DNA of 64,000 nt from contig JAZKLR010000109.1 of assembly GCA_037103525.1 (NCBI GenBank), positions 1,302,001-1,366,000 of the forward strand, read 5' to 3'. This DNA comes from Ganaspis brasiliensis (taxonomy: Eukaryota; Arthropoda; Insecta; Hymenoptera; Figitidae). How positions within the stretch are numbered: the stretch's first letter is position 1; every line of letters starts with the position of its first letter. The position numbers and the translations under genes are program-made. The notes beneath the pieces are model-generated. The model saw nothing but the letters and a program-made list of their open reading frames with translations, had not been told where the DNA came from and searched no databases. Shown in pieces: positions 43,771 to 54,883 of the stretch.

Positions 43771-43895
43771 ATGTTGTTTGTGAAAGACATGGAACTATCG
43801 AAGGAAATGTATTGGCTCATCTGGGGTCTATTTTCACCAATTCAACAGATTGGGATGGACATAGAAAACAACGAGGAGGCGACACGAATAAATAA
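43771..43895 (+). pseudogene. DUF4806 gene, last exon
   Basis: The acceptor TTTGTGACAG ends at 43770 and TAA is at 43893-43895. Encodes DVVCERHGTIEGNVLAHLGS and a hydrophilic end DWDGHRKQRGGDTNK. Confidence 0.6.
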
Positions 43896-44385
43896 TTTTT
43901 AAAAAAATATTTTTTTACATTATATTTCATTAAATTCTATTAAATTTTATTTTATTATATAGTTTTATCAACTTCTATATTAGTAAAATACATCAAAGTT
44001 AATTTTAAAATTTTATCAGATTATTTTTCTCCTTTTTATATATTCTCACAGAAAAGTGTAGTCAAGATATGGTTAGAATTTACATAATATTCAGTAATTC
44101 TGACACAATTATGTATATTTTAACCATATTTCGGCTGTTACTTCAATGTAGATTTTATTTTGGCCAGCAATAAAAAACTAGTTAGGCTGGAGCTAGGACC
44201 AGGCTATCCTATCCTGCGGTAAAACATTCTTGGTTCAAGGTTAGGTAGACGTTTCATTGCGAGCGTGGCTCTGTCTACACTATCGAAAAGTGGCCAAGTT
44301 TCATCAAGTTTGGGCCTGACTCGCGCCTATCGGAAATTTCCAAACGGGTTATAATAAAGGAAACTTAAATATACCAGTTATTAAA
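43896..44385. other. No gene
   Basis: AT-rich to 44160, then a more balanced stretch (44170-44350, with TTCATTGCGAGCGTGGCTCT) directly upstream of the next pseudogene, possibly its promoter. Confidence 0.35.
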
Positions 44386-45660
44386 ATGAACGACATAAAA
44401 AAGATACAATCAAAATTAAGCCTCTGTCAAAACGTGACAGTTGGAATTGCTTCAATAATTCGCGTTACCACTCATAATAGATATATTATTGAATGTAATT
44501 TGAAGGTGATAATCTTTCTGCTAATGCTCATTGTTTGAATGTATTTTTTTTAGACAAAGCAGTATACATTTAAAATTAAAAAACTTGATAAATCTTCTGG
44601 TTTTGTACAAACAGCTGTATATTGCAAAAAATTGAACCGTTTGATTGAATGTATTAAAGAGAAGCATGATGTATCAAATGTGCATTTGAAATTTGGCATT
44701 GATAACAGAGGAAGTTCTTTAAAAATCTGCTTGTTGTTTCAATATCTTGAAAGCAAATTAGAATTTGACAAGAAAGTTAGAAAAAAATATAATGGGGAAG
44801 TTGCTTCTAAATAATTTCAAGATTCCGGTGTCAAAAAATTATTCATACTTGGTTTAGCTGAGAAAGTTCAGCAAAACAACAAAAACAGCAATAAATTATG
44901 GTTTAATATAGGAATTGATGACATGTCATGAGATTATTGCAGTTGATATCAAATTAGCTAATATTATAGCTGGCATTATGTCTTCTAGTAGTTCTTATCC
45001 CTAGACCTTATATAACGTTTCGAAAGAAAAACTTGATCAGTCTTCTGCATTAGAACAATTAGGAAAATAAGATAGAATTATCTGAAGTGGCATAATGCTG
45101 AAAGAAAAAAAATGTTATCGAGAATCTGTAGGTGAAGTATTTCACCACCAATATTTGTTACTGATCTAGACAAAAATATTCTTGATATAATTCCATCACC
45201 TGAATTTTATTTACTATTGGAAGTTGTGAATATGGTTTATTCAATCATTTGTAGAAAGAATTCTAGGAAACAGTTTTATTCTGAGCCAAAATGTGCAATG
45301 TTTAACGTGAAATTATTTATGGTCGAGCAAGCTTTAATGGAAATTCTCGTAAAAAGTTATTAGACGAATTAGATAATCTGCAAAGCACTTGTCCCTTAGA
45401 ATGCTTAAAATTTGTGCAAGTTTTTAGTGATTACCGACACGTTGTCGGTAAAAAGTTGTTTCAGTTGCGCTTTAAATCCTGATTTTACAAAGTACATCAA
45501 TAATTTCAAAAACAGTTGCTAAACTGCACTGTATTTTTGTACATATCAAAGAATTTTACAAAGAAAGACATAAAGCAGGACTAGGTACTTATTTAGCGAA
45601 CAACCATTTAAATCAGTTCATTTTGAATTTAAACCTATTTGGATAAAACACAAGATTCAC
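44386..45660 (+). pseudogene. Transposon-type protein of the GIDxxGSSLKxCL family, heavily decayed
   Basis: Exon 44386-44505 (ATG, donor AAG|GTGATA) joins in phase 0 to an exon from 44554 (acceptor TTTTAG). Together they run to TAA at 44812 and continue in frame after it. Blocks seen: VYCKKLNRLIECIKEKH, HLKFGIDNRGSSLKICL, VKKLFILGLAEKVQQNN, IAVDIKLANIIAGIMSSSS, YGRASFNGNSRKKLLDELDN, and KTVAKLHCIFVHIKEFYKER. From memory these blocks recur in a large, poorly named family of insect and cnidarian repeat proteins that look like DDE-type or related transposases. I cannot name the superfamily. Many stops and frameshifts after 44812. Confidence 0.5.
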
Positions 45661-47314
45661 ACAATACATTTAAATTAACATTGTGTGGATTTAATAGTCT
45701 ACATGTTTGATAACTTTTATTTCATAAGTTCTAAAAGATATTGTAAAACATGGATAGATTCTAATTATTTAAAAAAAAGTCTTGTTTTTTATCTAAATTA
45801 TATCACAAAATATTTTAACAACAAATTTAATTTACTTACTTTAAAGTATTTATGTATACAATGTATTGGGTACACTTGGTCATTTTCTTAATTTAATTAA
45901 TTTTAAAACAAAAACTAATTTTTTTAATAACAACTCCACAAATTATTTTAATTTTTTTTTTTTTTTAGAAATAGTCGAGGAGGTCCCTAATATTAAACAA
46001 TATTGGTGTTAAGACATTTTTACCCAAGCACTGAATCGTATAATTGTTAAGCATTTGCTTTATGTCTAATTTGTAACAGAATAACGTGTTACGAATTTTC
46101 AAAGCAAATCATTTCCGAAATAAAATGCTCTTTTATAGTTTGCAGAATAAAAATTGCTGTCTCCAACAAGAAGACTTTTGAACTCGCAACGAATCATAAA
46201 AGTTTAAAGTTATTATTCTGTTAAACTTTTTTTTAGCCGTACTTCAGGCAATATTGTTTAAAAACTTAATTTCTCTGATAATAGTTTTTATAATATAGAA
46301 TCGTACTCCAAATTTCCTGAGGTTAGACTCACGGATATTACAAATTGCTTTGAACTAAATTAAAAACGAGTAACAAGATTTGTTAAATAAACTAAATTGG
46401 ATTTTTTGTTTTGAGAATACTAAATTAGTTCATTTGGCGCCCCAGAATAAAGAAAAATAAAATTGATCTGAAATAGTATTATGAAACTGTTAGTGAATTA
46501 TTGTTTAACTCGAATGATTTTTCTCATTTAACTAATTAACGTTTCTGAAAGCTGGTTTAATGCAGAAAATTCTTGGATTTCCTATGTGATTAATTTTGTA
46601 TAAGTTAGAATCCCTGGTAGGAGATCTAAGGGTAATTTGAGTTCAAATTCCTGGACTGTGGTCGCTCTAGTAGCCATTAGATGTGGGTAAACAGAGCCAT
46701 ACTTTACTCAAGGGGCGTTCTGCTTTTTCCACCGTAGTTTCGATTCTTTATTCTCCTGCTCTCGATGCCTTTCCGGACACGAGAAACGTGGAAACGAACT
46801 AATGTGCGAAATTTATTGCATCTCTAAAGAGCTGGAACTGTGTTTGTTTCAGTTGGAAATTTATTCCTATAAATTACTGAACTAAGGTGTAAAATAAAAA
46901 TCCAGTTTATAAAGTGTAAATAAAATTGCATAAGACAAAAATCTTTCGAGTTTGGTTACAAAATCTGATACAAACTTTAACTGTTATTTAACAAAAAAAA
47001 AACGATTAAGAATACAAAAAAATTTTATATTATAAAAGAGTAACTGAATCTAAATTTTCTCATTTTTCCAATTCAAAATACTGGATAGAAAACGGAAGAC
47101 ATAGTAGTGTTTTTCTAGGATAGATGACATCGTTATTTTTTTATTTCAATTCGAAATAAGAAATTCAGTATAGTTCGGAGAAAATTATACTTTACCCTTC
47201 CGATAAATTATTCTTCTGGTGCATACAGAAATTTTCACACCAACAGTAAAAGGCCATTAGTGATTCATTGTATGTTATATCGACAATTACTTCAGTTATA
47301 TCAACTTAAGTGAC
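45661..47314. other. AT-rich, no gene
   Basis: The open frame at 45685-45891 is Lys/Tyr/Phe-rich and AT-driven. A more balanced patch at 46600-46810 has no open frame of note. Confidence 0.4.
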
Positions 47315-47545
47315 TTGGCGTGCGACAGTAGAAACTTCCACGAAATGAAAGACGCTGTCTGCATGCAGTCAGATTGCAAGGTCGTTCTTCAGGTTCTCGA
47401 ACCATGTGTAGCGTCCGCTGTCTGTGATACTTCCGCCCTTTTAATAGGCGTCATAAGAAGAGTAATTATTAATAAACATATATCCAAATCAAATTACAAT
47501 ATCTGTCATTTTCTTTTCAGTAAGGCAAAAAATCTCGCATATTAA
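47315..47545 (+). other. Short open frame in a balanced-composition patch, unrecognised
   Basis: About 60 codons (47315-47500) with balanced codon use and five cysteines (CDSRN, AVCMQSDCKVV, PCVASAVCD). They sit in a patch of higher G+C (47290-47460) and then run into AT-rich sequence. No domain recognised. It could be an exon ending at a donor near 47460 or chance. Confidence 0.2.
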
Positions 47546-48049
47546 TTTAAATTATAATTGTTTAATTAAATATGAATTCATGTGATTCAGCCCGGAAATC
47601 TGTATTCTTTATTATATGACTATTGTAACTGGGAAAGCAGCATATAATTAAAAGCTTCACTTTAGTGAATTGATATCTGATTGCTTCTGGAATCGCAAAT
47701 AAATCTTTCTTAAAGTCTTATTACAGGCATTAATAACAACTTTTCATTCATAAAAGTCTGAAACCAAGTTTTTTATTTCTGCTGTAATCAGTATGGAAAA
47801 CCAGAACTTCTGACAATTGAGATTTCCGGGTTGAATCACATGAATTAATATTTAATTAAGCAATTTTAATTTAAATTATATTTTTAAAAAATAAAACATA
47901 AGAGGAGAATATTCCCTCTATTATAAATAGACACCCTGCAAGAAGATATGATTGGTGCTGATAGTTAGAAATCTGCGCGGAAATATTTACCTATAGGTAA
48001 GTTCCTCTTTTAAGTTATCGCAATCATAAAATGCACTTTTATTTTTTTC
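47546..48049. other. No feature
   Basis: AT-rich. The sequence CCGGAAATCTG/CAGAACTTCTG...TTGAATCACATGAATTAAT is partly mirrored at 47573-47605 and 47800-47845 as inverted words (TTCATGTGATTCA versus TGAATCACATGAA), suggesting a small foldback element. Confidence 0.35.
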
Positions 48050-48900
48050 CTCCTAAAAATGTCGTACAGTCATCCTCTGCAACCTGCACAGTTTCCAGAA
48101 TTTTTCCTTCTCAAATTCGCAACCTGACTCACTTATAAATTGACTCCCACCATTCCCCCTCCAATGACTGGTATTGTTCAAAAACGATCCGCTCACCAAT
48201 TTTGGTCAAGTAGCGAGTCCCACTAATTTTCAAGATTGGTCAGGTATCGAGGATGTGCAAGTTGCGAATTTTGCAGGATGCGGGGGATGCTATCTTGGAT
48301 CTTGTCTCACATTCCGTTTCACGAATCCCAGATTTCACCCCATTTCACAGCCCGTTTTCCAAATTTCTAACCATATCGTCCCAGATTCAGCCACTCCACC
48401 TTCCATATTCCCTTATACCACATTCCAGACTCCAACATCCGGAATCCTTCCAACCTAAATTTTGGATTCCATCATCATACATCCCAAATTCTAACGACCA
48501 GTATATCGCCGTCACACATTTTAGATATTCCTAATCTTCATCCTGCTACTTTTGCTTAACTATACGAAAGAAAAAATAGTAAAAGGCAAAAAACTGTATT
48601 CGCGGAATAGTTGGGTGCTAAAGGTCCCGAAAGTCAAGAAGTATGAATTGAAATCCGGGATGTAAAATACTGGAGTTAGATATAGCGGGATGTTAAAAAA
48701 CAGTTTCTTGAACGCTGGGATCTAGGATGTTGGAATTCTGGACAGTGGGGTGTGATATGTTTTATACTAGGATCGTTGGATGCACAACTGGAAGATCTGA
48801 TATGTGGAACAGTGGGATACTGGAACGTAAAGTAAAGTACAGTGGAACGACGATATCTTGAAAGTCGGGATGACGAATTTGCAAATCGAAAAACTCAACA
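48050..48900. repeat. Degenerate array of ATTCC/GGAAT words
   Basis: The left half (48100-48540) is rich in CCAGATTCCAC, CATTCCAGACTCC and ATTCC words. The right half (48640-48890) is rich in the complements GGGATGTTGGAATTC, GGAACAGTGGGATAC. So the array changes strand near 48560. Word period is about 12-16 bp. Open frames here are by-products. Confidence 0.6.
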
Positions 48901-49150
48901 ACAAAAACACTAGACTTTTCTTCGCATCCTGTCACTCTTCTGAGGTCAGACGATCAGTATTGAGTTCTGTCATTTCATTATCCCCCTGAAATTCGCACCT
49001 TTATGACATCTAACCAAACTTTTACTGTTTTTCACTAATTATTTTAACTTTTAATTTTTATAACCTTGTTTTTATTTAATTCTTATAACGAGATGTAATC
49101 ATTTAAGTTAATCAAGAAGAATTCTTGGGCGTGATGCGCTAAGTTATCTT
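48901..49150. other. No feature
   Basis: AT-rich flank of element B. Confidence 0.4.
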
Positions 49151-49165
49151 TTAATCGTTAGAATT
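49151..49165 (-). repeat. Element B target-site duplication, left copy
   Basis: TTAATCGTTAGAATT, followed by the poly-T that is the A-tail of the minus-strand element. The partner at 50985-50999 differs at one base. Confidence 0.8.
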
Positions 49166-50984
49166 TTTTTTTCAACGATGTTTAAGAAACGCATACACGC
49201 ACCATAAGGAACATCTTACAATGAATGATACAAGCATCATTTAAAGAGGATGCTTCCCGTGTGTGGAACTCGAATCCAGAGCATAGTTTACTTGGAAGTA
49301 TAAATATTCATATGTAAGTTTGGCTCTGGATAATACCCACTAAACCTTTCTCGATTTACAGGAGTATTTAGCACTTAGCAGAACGTTTGACTAGGCAACC
49401 CACATCGCCAAGTGTTAACTCCACCCATACCCATAGATCTCTTAGTCCAGCATCAGATCTCGATCAGCCGACAAATCAAAAGAGGTAAGAACCCCCGCCG
49501 ATAAACAGCGGACTTCGAAGTGATGCCAGGTGGAGGATTCTATACGGATTTCTTCCTAGCCTGTGCTTCATGCCCGCGACTCAAGTCGCTTCCGGATGGT
49601 TACGCCTTCACGCTTCTTCCATTTTTTCCTGCTCCGGGACTTTTCTGAAACAGGCGCATTTGCCCAGACTCACCTCACTTATAGCATGCTGTTGATCTGT
49701 CCACTCTACTATACTCCTTCTTTTATGGCCGTAATCCACCTGGTGTTCATCATACGCTACTCCCAAGTGGTTTGCAAAACCTCCCCAAGAGCAGCTACAA
49801 TATCCTCTTTTTCCGTCAAAGTCTCGGATTTCTAGAATCACCCTCTGGTCCTCCGACACCCTGTTGTTTCCCAACCCTGCTTCGGCCTCCGAGACCTTTA
49901 ACGAAAAAGATCTCCCGTCTGTACCCTCCTAGTTCTAGGAGGATGTTCTTTTTTTTTTTTTTTGGTGGCCTTGCACCGACCACCATCATTTGCAAGAGCC
50001 AGGATCCACTTCTTTTCTGAGTTTGCCCAGGACAGAAGCATATGTCTGTGCCTAACAAACTCGGACCAAGACCATCGGATTTCTCATCACCTTAACCTGG
50101 ACGCCATTTATGATCTTCCTTCTAGCATCCCTACCCTTTTATGCGCTCTGGAGCTTTTCGTAGTAACGGTTATCCGCCGCCTCGACCTCCTCGTGTTTCC
50201 GCACTACCGCAACGAGACCTATCTTGACCATCTACCGTCAAAAGCTATGGATTGGTCCCTACTGAACCCGGTCCTGAGGCGCTCGTCACCGGCAGTGCCG
50301 TACGCCTCTCATCTTCTAAATTTAAATTGAATCCATCCATCCAAATCCCACGAGCCTTAGAGAAAAAATGGTCGATCCACACAGAGCCTCGATATGTGGA
50401 CAAGGCATTAAATTGCTAGAAGGGCGCCTGGTATTCTAGCCACTGCTTAAAACACCACCGAACGTATCATTGACGATGAAAATGCGTCCGCCGCCCAGGC
50501 CACCGGGGTCAACAATCGACACCTGAGCTTTACAGACTAGTGCCATTCATCCCTCGGCACTGTGTAAGAATCTTAGATTAGGTCGGATTGGGTCTGTGTC
50601 ATTAGTCAGACCGGACAGGCAGCCGGTCTATCGGCCGCCAACCCTAGATCAAGACTACTCTACACCAACTTGCGATCCCAAGCAGGCAGGACTCTATTTC
50701 TCCCAGAACCCAAGTCATTCACAGCTTTTACGAGGATGGTTAATCCTCACTCTGGAATCCGAATTAACATCATCCTCACAGGTAGCTGGTGCACAAAGTA
50801 CAAAAACGACGAGTACCCGAACTAACGAGGTCTTGTTCGTTTCTCGGTGCTAAAACTCGCTAGACGACGGGAATCGATGAGTTCTGTGAAGAGCCAAACA
50901 GCTCGTCTAGTGATGACGACAGAAAGACAAACGCCTGACCGGTCCTAAGCCCCCTCACCACAACAAGGTGACACCACGAGGGGG
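49166..50984 (-). mobile_element. Element B: short retroelement sharing only its 5' ~375 bp with LINE A
   Basis: 1819 bp on the minus strand, beginning at 50984 with the same CCCCCTCGTGGTGTCACC start as element A. It stays alignable through about 50610 (for example GATGATGTTAATTCGGATTC in both). It then diverges completely, shows no zinc knuckle, endonuclease or RT motif, and ends in an A-run (T-run at 49166-49172) next to a 15-bp duplication. Open frames inside (49608-49874, 49816-50058 minus) have stops between them and no recognised domain; a 17-bp A-run (minus) lies internally near 49950. It is most simply a non-autonomous element using the promoter and terminal hairpin of an R1-clade LINE. 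Confidence 0.75.
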
Positions 50985-50999
50985 TTAATCGTTGGAATT
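50985..50999 (-). repeat. Element B target-site duplication, right copy
   Basis: TTAATCGTTGGAATT directly abuts the C-run end of element B. Its partner is at 49151-49165. Confidence 0.8.
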
Positions 51000-51012
51000 A
51001 AGAAAATAACTA

Positions 51013-51828
51013 TGTGATCCTTACTAAGAAAGAAGTTATATATGCAAATGAGTTACCAAGGACCGTTAGATGAGTTAGAAAGGGCCGTTAGAAAATAACG
51101 CTTCTCTTTGGAGAGAGTGAGAAGCAAATATTTTTGCAGGTAATGAGAAAGAGAAAGGCAAAATTTCTCTTTTTTCCATTAAAGTTCGAAATTTTCGCCT
51201 CTTTTCCTAAAGCTATTAACGATCACTAGCACTAACAATGGCGCGCTACGCGCGCTCTTTTCTTTTACATATGTCCTGGTAAAGACCCTCGGTTAAAAAG
51301 AAACTGAGTTTCACTGTTTCTCTATTTCTCTCTCTCTCTCTCTCTCTTACACACACACACACATTTAAATTTGAAATTTTACCTAAAATTTTACCTCATT
51401 ATACTAATATTCTTCAAATTTAAATCTTATTCCTAAATACAAACAATAGACTTCCTGCTAGGCCAATTATCGTCCGAACGAACCCTTGCCTAATGAGGGT
51501 TAATAACTTTAGGAAAAGAGGCGAAAATTTAGAACTTTAATGGAAAAGAGAGAAAATTTGCTTTTCTCTTTCTCATTACCTGCAAAAATATTTGCTTCTC
51601 ACTCTCTCCAAAAAGAAGCGTTACTTTCTAACGGCTCTTCCTAACTCATCTAACGGTCCTTAGTAACTCATTTGCATATAACTTCTTTCTTACAATAAGG
51701 ATTATGCAAGGGTTCGTTCTGACGATAATTGGTCTAGCAGGTGGTCTATTGTTTTTATTTAGAAATAAGATTTAAATTTGAAGAATATTAGTATAATGAG
51801 GTAAAATTTCAAATTTAAATGTATGTGT

Positions 51829-51860
<32 letters not shown>

Positions 51861-51890
51861 AATAGAGAAACGGTGAAACTCAGTTTTCAA
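51013..51890. repeat. Interleaved inverted repeats (A, X, A', X')
   Basis: Block A (51013-51230: TTACTAAGAAAGAAGTTATA, GGACCGTTAGATGAGTTAG, AATATTTTTGCAGGTAATGA) returns inverted at 51495-51710. Block X (about 51290-51490: AACTGAGTTTCACTGTTTCT, (CT)n(CA)n, AATATTCTTCAAATTTAAAT, GTCCGAACGAACCCTTG) returns inverted at 51700-51890. The order A-X-A'-X' can form two alternative long stems. A GCGCGCTACGCGCGC palindrome lies at 51242-51256. Related copies of X lie at 29490-29870. Confidence 0.75.
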
Positions 51891-53379
51891 AAGTTTTCAA
51901 AATATTCTTTTCGTGTTTTTAATTTTTATTATTAAAAGTATGCGTTCTACAAAAAAAAAAGAAAAATAAAAAAAAGATGCGTTTTTTTATTCTGTATAAT
52001 CTCAGATTAAAAAAAAACATTTTAAACAATTTGAAAATCTACTACAAAAATTTGGCTTGGACGATAGCTTTACGCGAGCTCGAACGTCTAGCGAGTTATT
52101 GCATCCATCTACTCAATTGTTACCAAATAAATGAATACACTTTTTGTGATAAAATTAATATTTAAAAACCGCAAGGCATTGATTTTTTCCAATGTGTAGT
52201 TTTTGTCATAGTCTTTTTTCTACGCGAATTTTAAGGAATTAAAATTTTGTTATTACCTTTATATTAAGGGAGTCCTCTAATCTCAAGGTCTGAAATTGAG
52301 CGATTTTTTTTGCAATAAATTGTGAAAGATCTACTGAATACATTTAACTCTTTTTTTCATTTTAAAGATACAAGTTTTGACTATTGACTTTTAATATTGA
52401 TAATGAATAAAAAGGGTCGTGACCTTGAATCGGCATGGAATACATTCGTTTTCAAACTGCAAGTGTCCCGCTCAAGTAAATTTGTGCCTAATTCGGTAAT
52501 CTGGAATCAAAAAATAGATATTCTTCATAATTATAGTTACGTTGGCTATGTTTTACCGAGATAGATTTTATTTTTTTTTGCAATTTGAAAAAATTATGCA
52601 ACAATTTGTAAAAGTCATTTTTTAACCTATTAAAGGCTATAAAAATGGAACAAAATAATTTGCAAAATTTTGCAAATCGTACAAGGGAAATAATAGCGGT
52701 GTATTTTCTGAATAATTGTAAAAAATATAATATTGAAATCGGACCAATACTTTTGTAAAAAGCCATACTCGGCACCTAATAAACACAACTTTAGGGAAAA
52801 CACGTTTAAAGATAAATTACGGTGTTTAACTTGATTGTAGTAACTTACGAGTTAGTCTGCTATACCGGATCCGAACAAGGTTTTTGTTTTTAATTCGTAA
52901 TTTGTTAATAATGAAATTATTATAAATAAACAAATGTTAAAAATTTGTTCTTTTTTTCGGTTCCCAGAAACATGCTAAGGAATGTGATTCTCACGAAATC
53001 CTTTCTGTTGCTTATTCTCAGATACATATGGATTGAAATTATTTAAAAAATAAAATAAAATCTATTTTTTGAAACTGCGAGAATATAGGAGCCACTTAAT
53101 CAAATTTTTGCCATTCTAGAATTACGGTCAGCAACTGATGGTTCCTTCACTTGACTGGGTCAAGGCATGTCTGCAGCTACCAGAACCTATTGTTCTGAAG
53201 TTTCTATAGCGTCCAAAATTTGTCTATAGACTTGATGCAGAATTCATAATCCTTAATGGAGAAAAAATTGTTGTTGTTAATAAAATTTTCAATAAAATTT
53301 TTATTTTATGCATTTCAAGTTCGTGTATTTCTATATTACTGTTGGAAAAATGAATTCATAAAATCGCAATCCATAAGTA
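51891..53379. other. AT-rich, no gene
   Basis: Only short AT-driven frames (for example 52488-52775 minus). A small patch near 53105-53230 has mixed composition. Nothing supported. Confidence 0.4.
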
Positions 53380-54060
53380 TTCATTCAAGTCGAGATAACT
53401 GCCACTGTTGTCACGTTATAAAAATCCCCAACAAGAGGTACGAATCATAAACATACGCATTTAGCCTTATCAGCACAATAAACCAAACATTTTTATCAAT
53501 TTTCGTAAAAAAATCATTATCCGATCTGTTACATCCTTCCAGGAGCAATAATTTAGCGATTCGATATTCGAATAATTTCCATATCTCTGTTAGGGGAGCG
53601 GCGTTGTCGGGAGGAAACATTTAACGGCGATGCTCTTGAATCGATAAAATACTCGATGGTACCGATCGACTACTGGAAAGTCGTAATGACACTGCGTAAC
53701 GTGAGTTTCGCTGTAAAATTAAGCTCCATCGAATACATTGAGCTCTTTAGTAATAACAAGTGGGTAGTAGTCATACGACAAGGCAGACACCCTGGATCAT
53801 AAACGTAAAGTCCTTACACAAGGAATTACATTTCCTTGCAAACTTATCGTCGAGTTGGGTCACATATTGTCGTCGCGTTATTGCTTCAATGTGAAAAACA
53901 TGCTGGGTTGTTGCATAAAACCATTTAGATAACCAACGTAATATTAATCGACGCTTCGACGCCATAACGCATCTAAATTAAGCGGTGACCCCTCCTGGGG
54001 ATGCGGAATATATTTCATCCGTTGCTCCATGGACAAATAATAATAAAGTTGTTATTTAAT
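53380..54060. other. High-complexity, CG-containing island (possible regulatory DNA)
   Basis: About 680 bp of non-repetitive, balanced sequence with words such as GGTACCGATCGACTAC, TTGTCGTCGCG and CGACGCTTCGACGCC. Short minus-strand frames (53411-53620, 53771-53965) have no recognised domain. It resembles the islands at 13390 and 23318. Confidence 0.35.
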
Positions 54061-54883
54061 GGCATTGGATAATTTCATTCGACAGGCCTTATAATTGTAT
54101 CCTAATTTGTGCAATTTGCTAAATTATGATATCATTTTCCAACACAAAAAAAATTTTAAAATCAGTCAGATAAATTATAATATGCATTAATGAACAACTT
54201 TTGAAAAAATAATAATTATACGAACCATCGATTTATTTTTATTTTATGAACGTTTTTTAAGAGATGTTAATTTTATTAATTGCATAAAATTACATTATTT
54301 AATTTCACTAAAAACTTTTAAGTATTAAAATAATCGGCAGCTCGATTGTTTTTAAGCCAATTTCAGACTATTTAAATTCCATTTGGTATAAAAAGAAGAG
54401 CGTTGCAGATTAATTTAATCCAAAACAATTTTCTGTGTTCTAATTTATATCAGTTTTGGTCTCAATGCAACATTTTTTACCGTTTCTATGTTCTAAAACT
54501 TAGAGTTTAAACTTTTTTTCTAAATTTTTGTTTACAGTTTCTTAAATTATTTATTTATACGATAGCACAAAACAATGTTGTCAGTCAATATTTAAGATTT
54601 TTCAATACAATATGCCTAACAAATTTTTAATAATGAAAGCGTTAAAAAAATAAAATATTCGATTAAAGATAAAGGTTATTTAATATAAAACACGACATTT
54701 TTTAGCTAGTCCGCTTGGCAAAGTTATACTTATAAATTAATAAAACCATACCAGTTGAACAAACTGATTGAAAATGTTCAGAAACTTCAATCTAGGCCCA
54801 TATTATGGAATTAATACAATGAAATTATTTTCGGAATGATCCGAAAAAAATTCTTTATCAAAACCGTTTTCTGAAAAATATGT
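54061..54883. other. AT-rich, no gene
   Basis: Nothing recognised. Confidence 0.4.

Larger units (their letters stand above)
38399..43895 (+). pseudogene. Multi-exon DUF4806-domain gene, inactivated
   Basis: Exons that join in phase: 38399-38651, 39691-39918, 40348-40392, 40655-40750, (40857-40888 uncertain), 40970-41109, 41253-41378, 43174-43412, 43509-43677 and 43771-43895. The N-terminus (YPFHVVEFIFRGRKNSRCLD...) resembles the opening domain seen with DUF4806 proteins. The middle is a Ser/Lys-rich linker (PSKRKRSL, a likely nuclear signal). The C-terminus shows the DUF4806 pattern: FNLNIPLKHV, LEKLLKPDEDC, ITGKLLFKEYHMC and a last basic segment. In-frame stops at 40365-40367 (TGA) and 43359-43361 (TAA), plus a phase break around 40860-40970, make it a pseudogene. 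Most other splice sites and phases are preserved. The function of DUF4806 is unknown. The gene sits on the same strand as the transposase 2 kb upstream. Confidence 0.65.

Noticed and set aside
48174..48534. Two overlapping frames of 93-94 codons
   Set aside because: They lie in the ATTCC word array and are open in two frames by repeat structure.
49608..50058. Minus-strand frames in element B as LINE proteins
   Set aside because: No zinc knuckle, endonuclease or RT motif could be found in any frame, so they are not called as coding.
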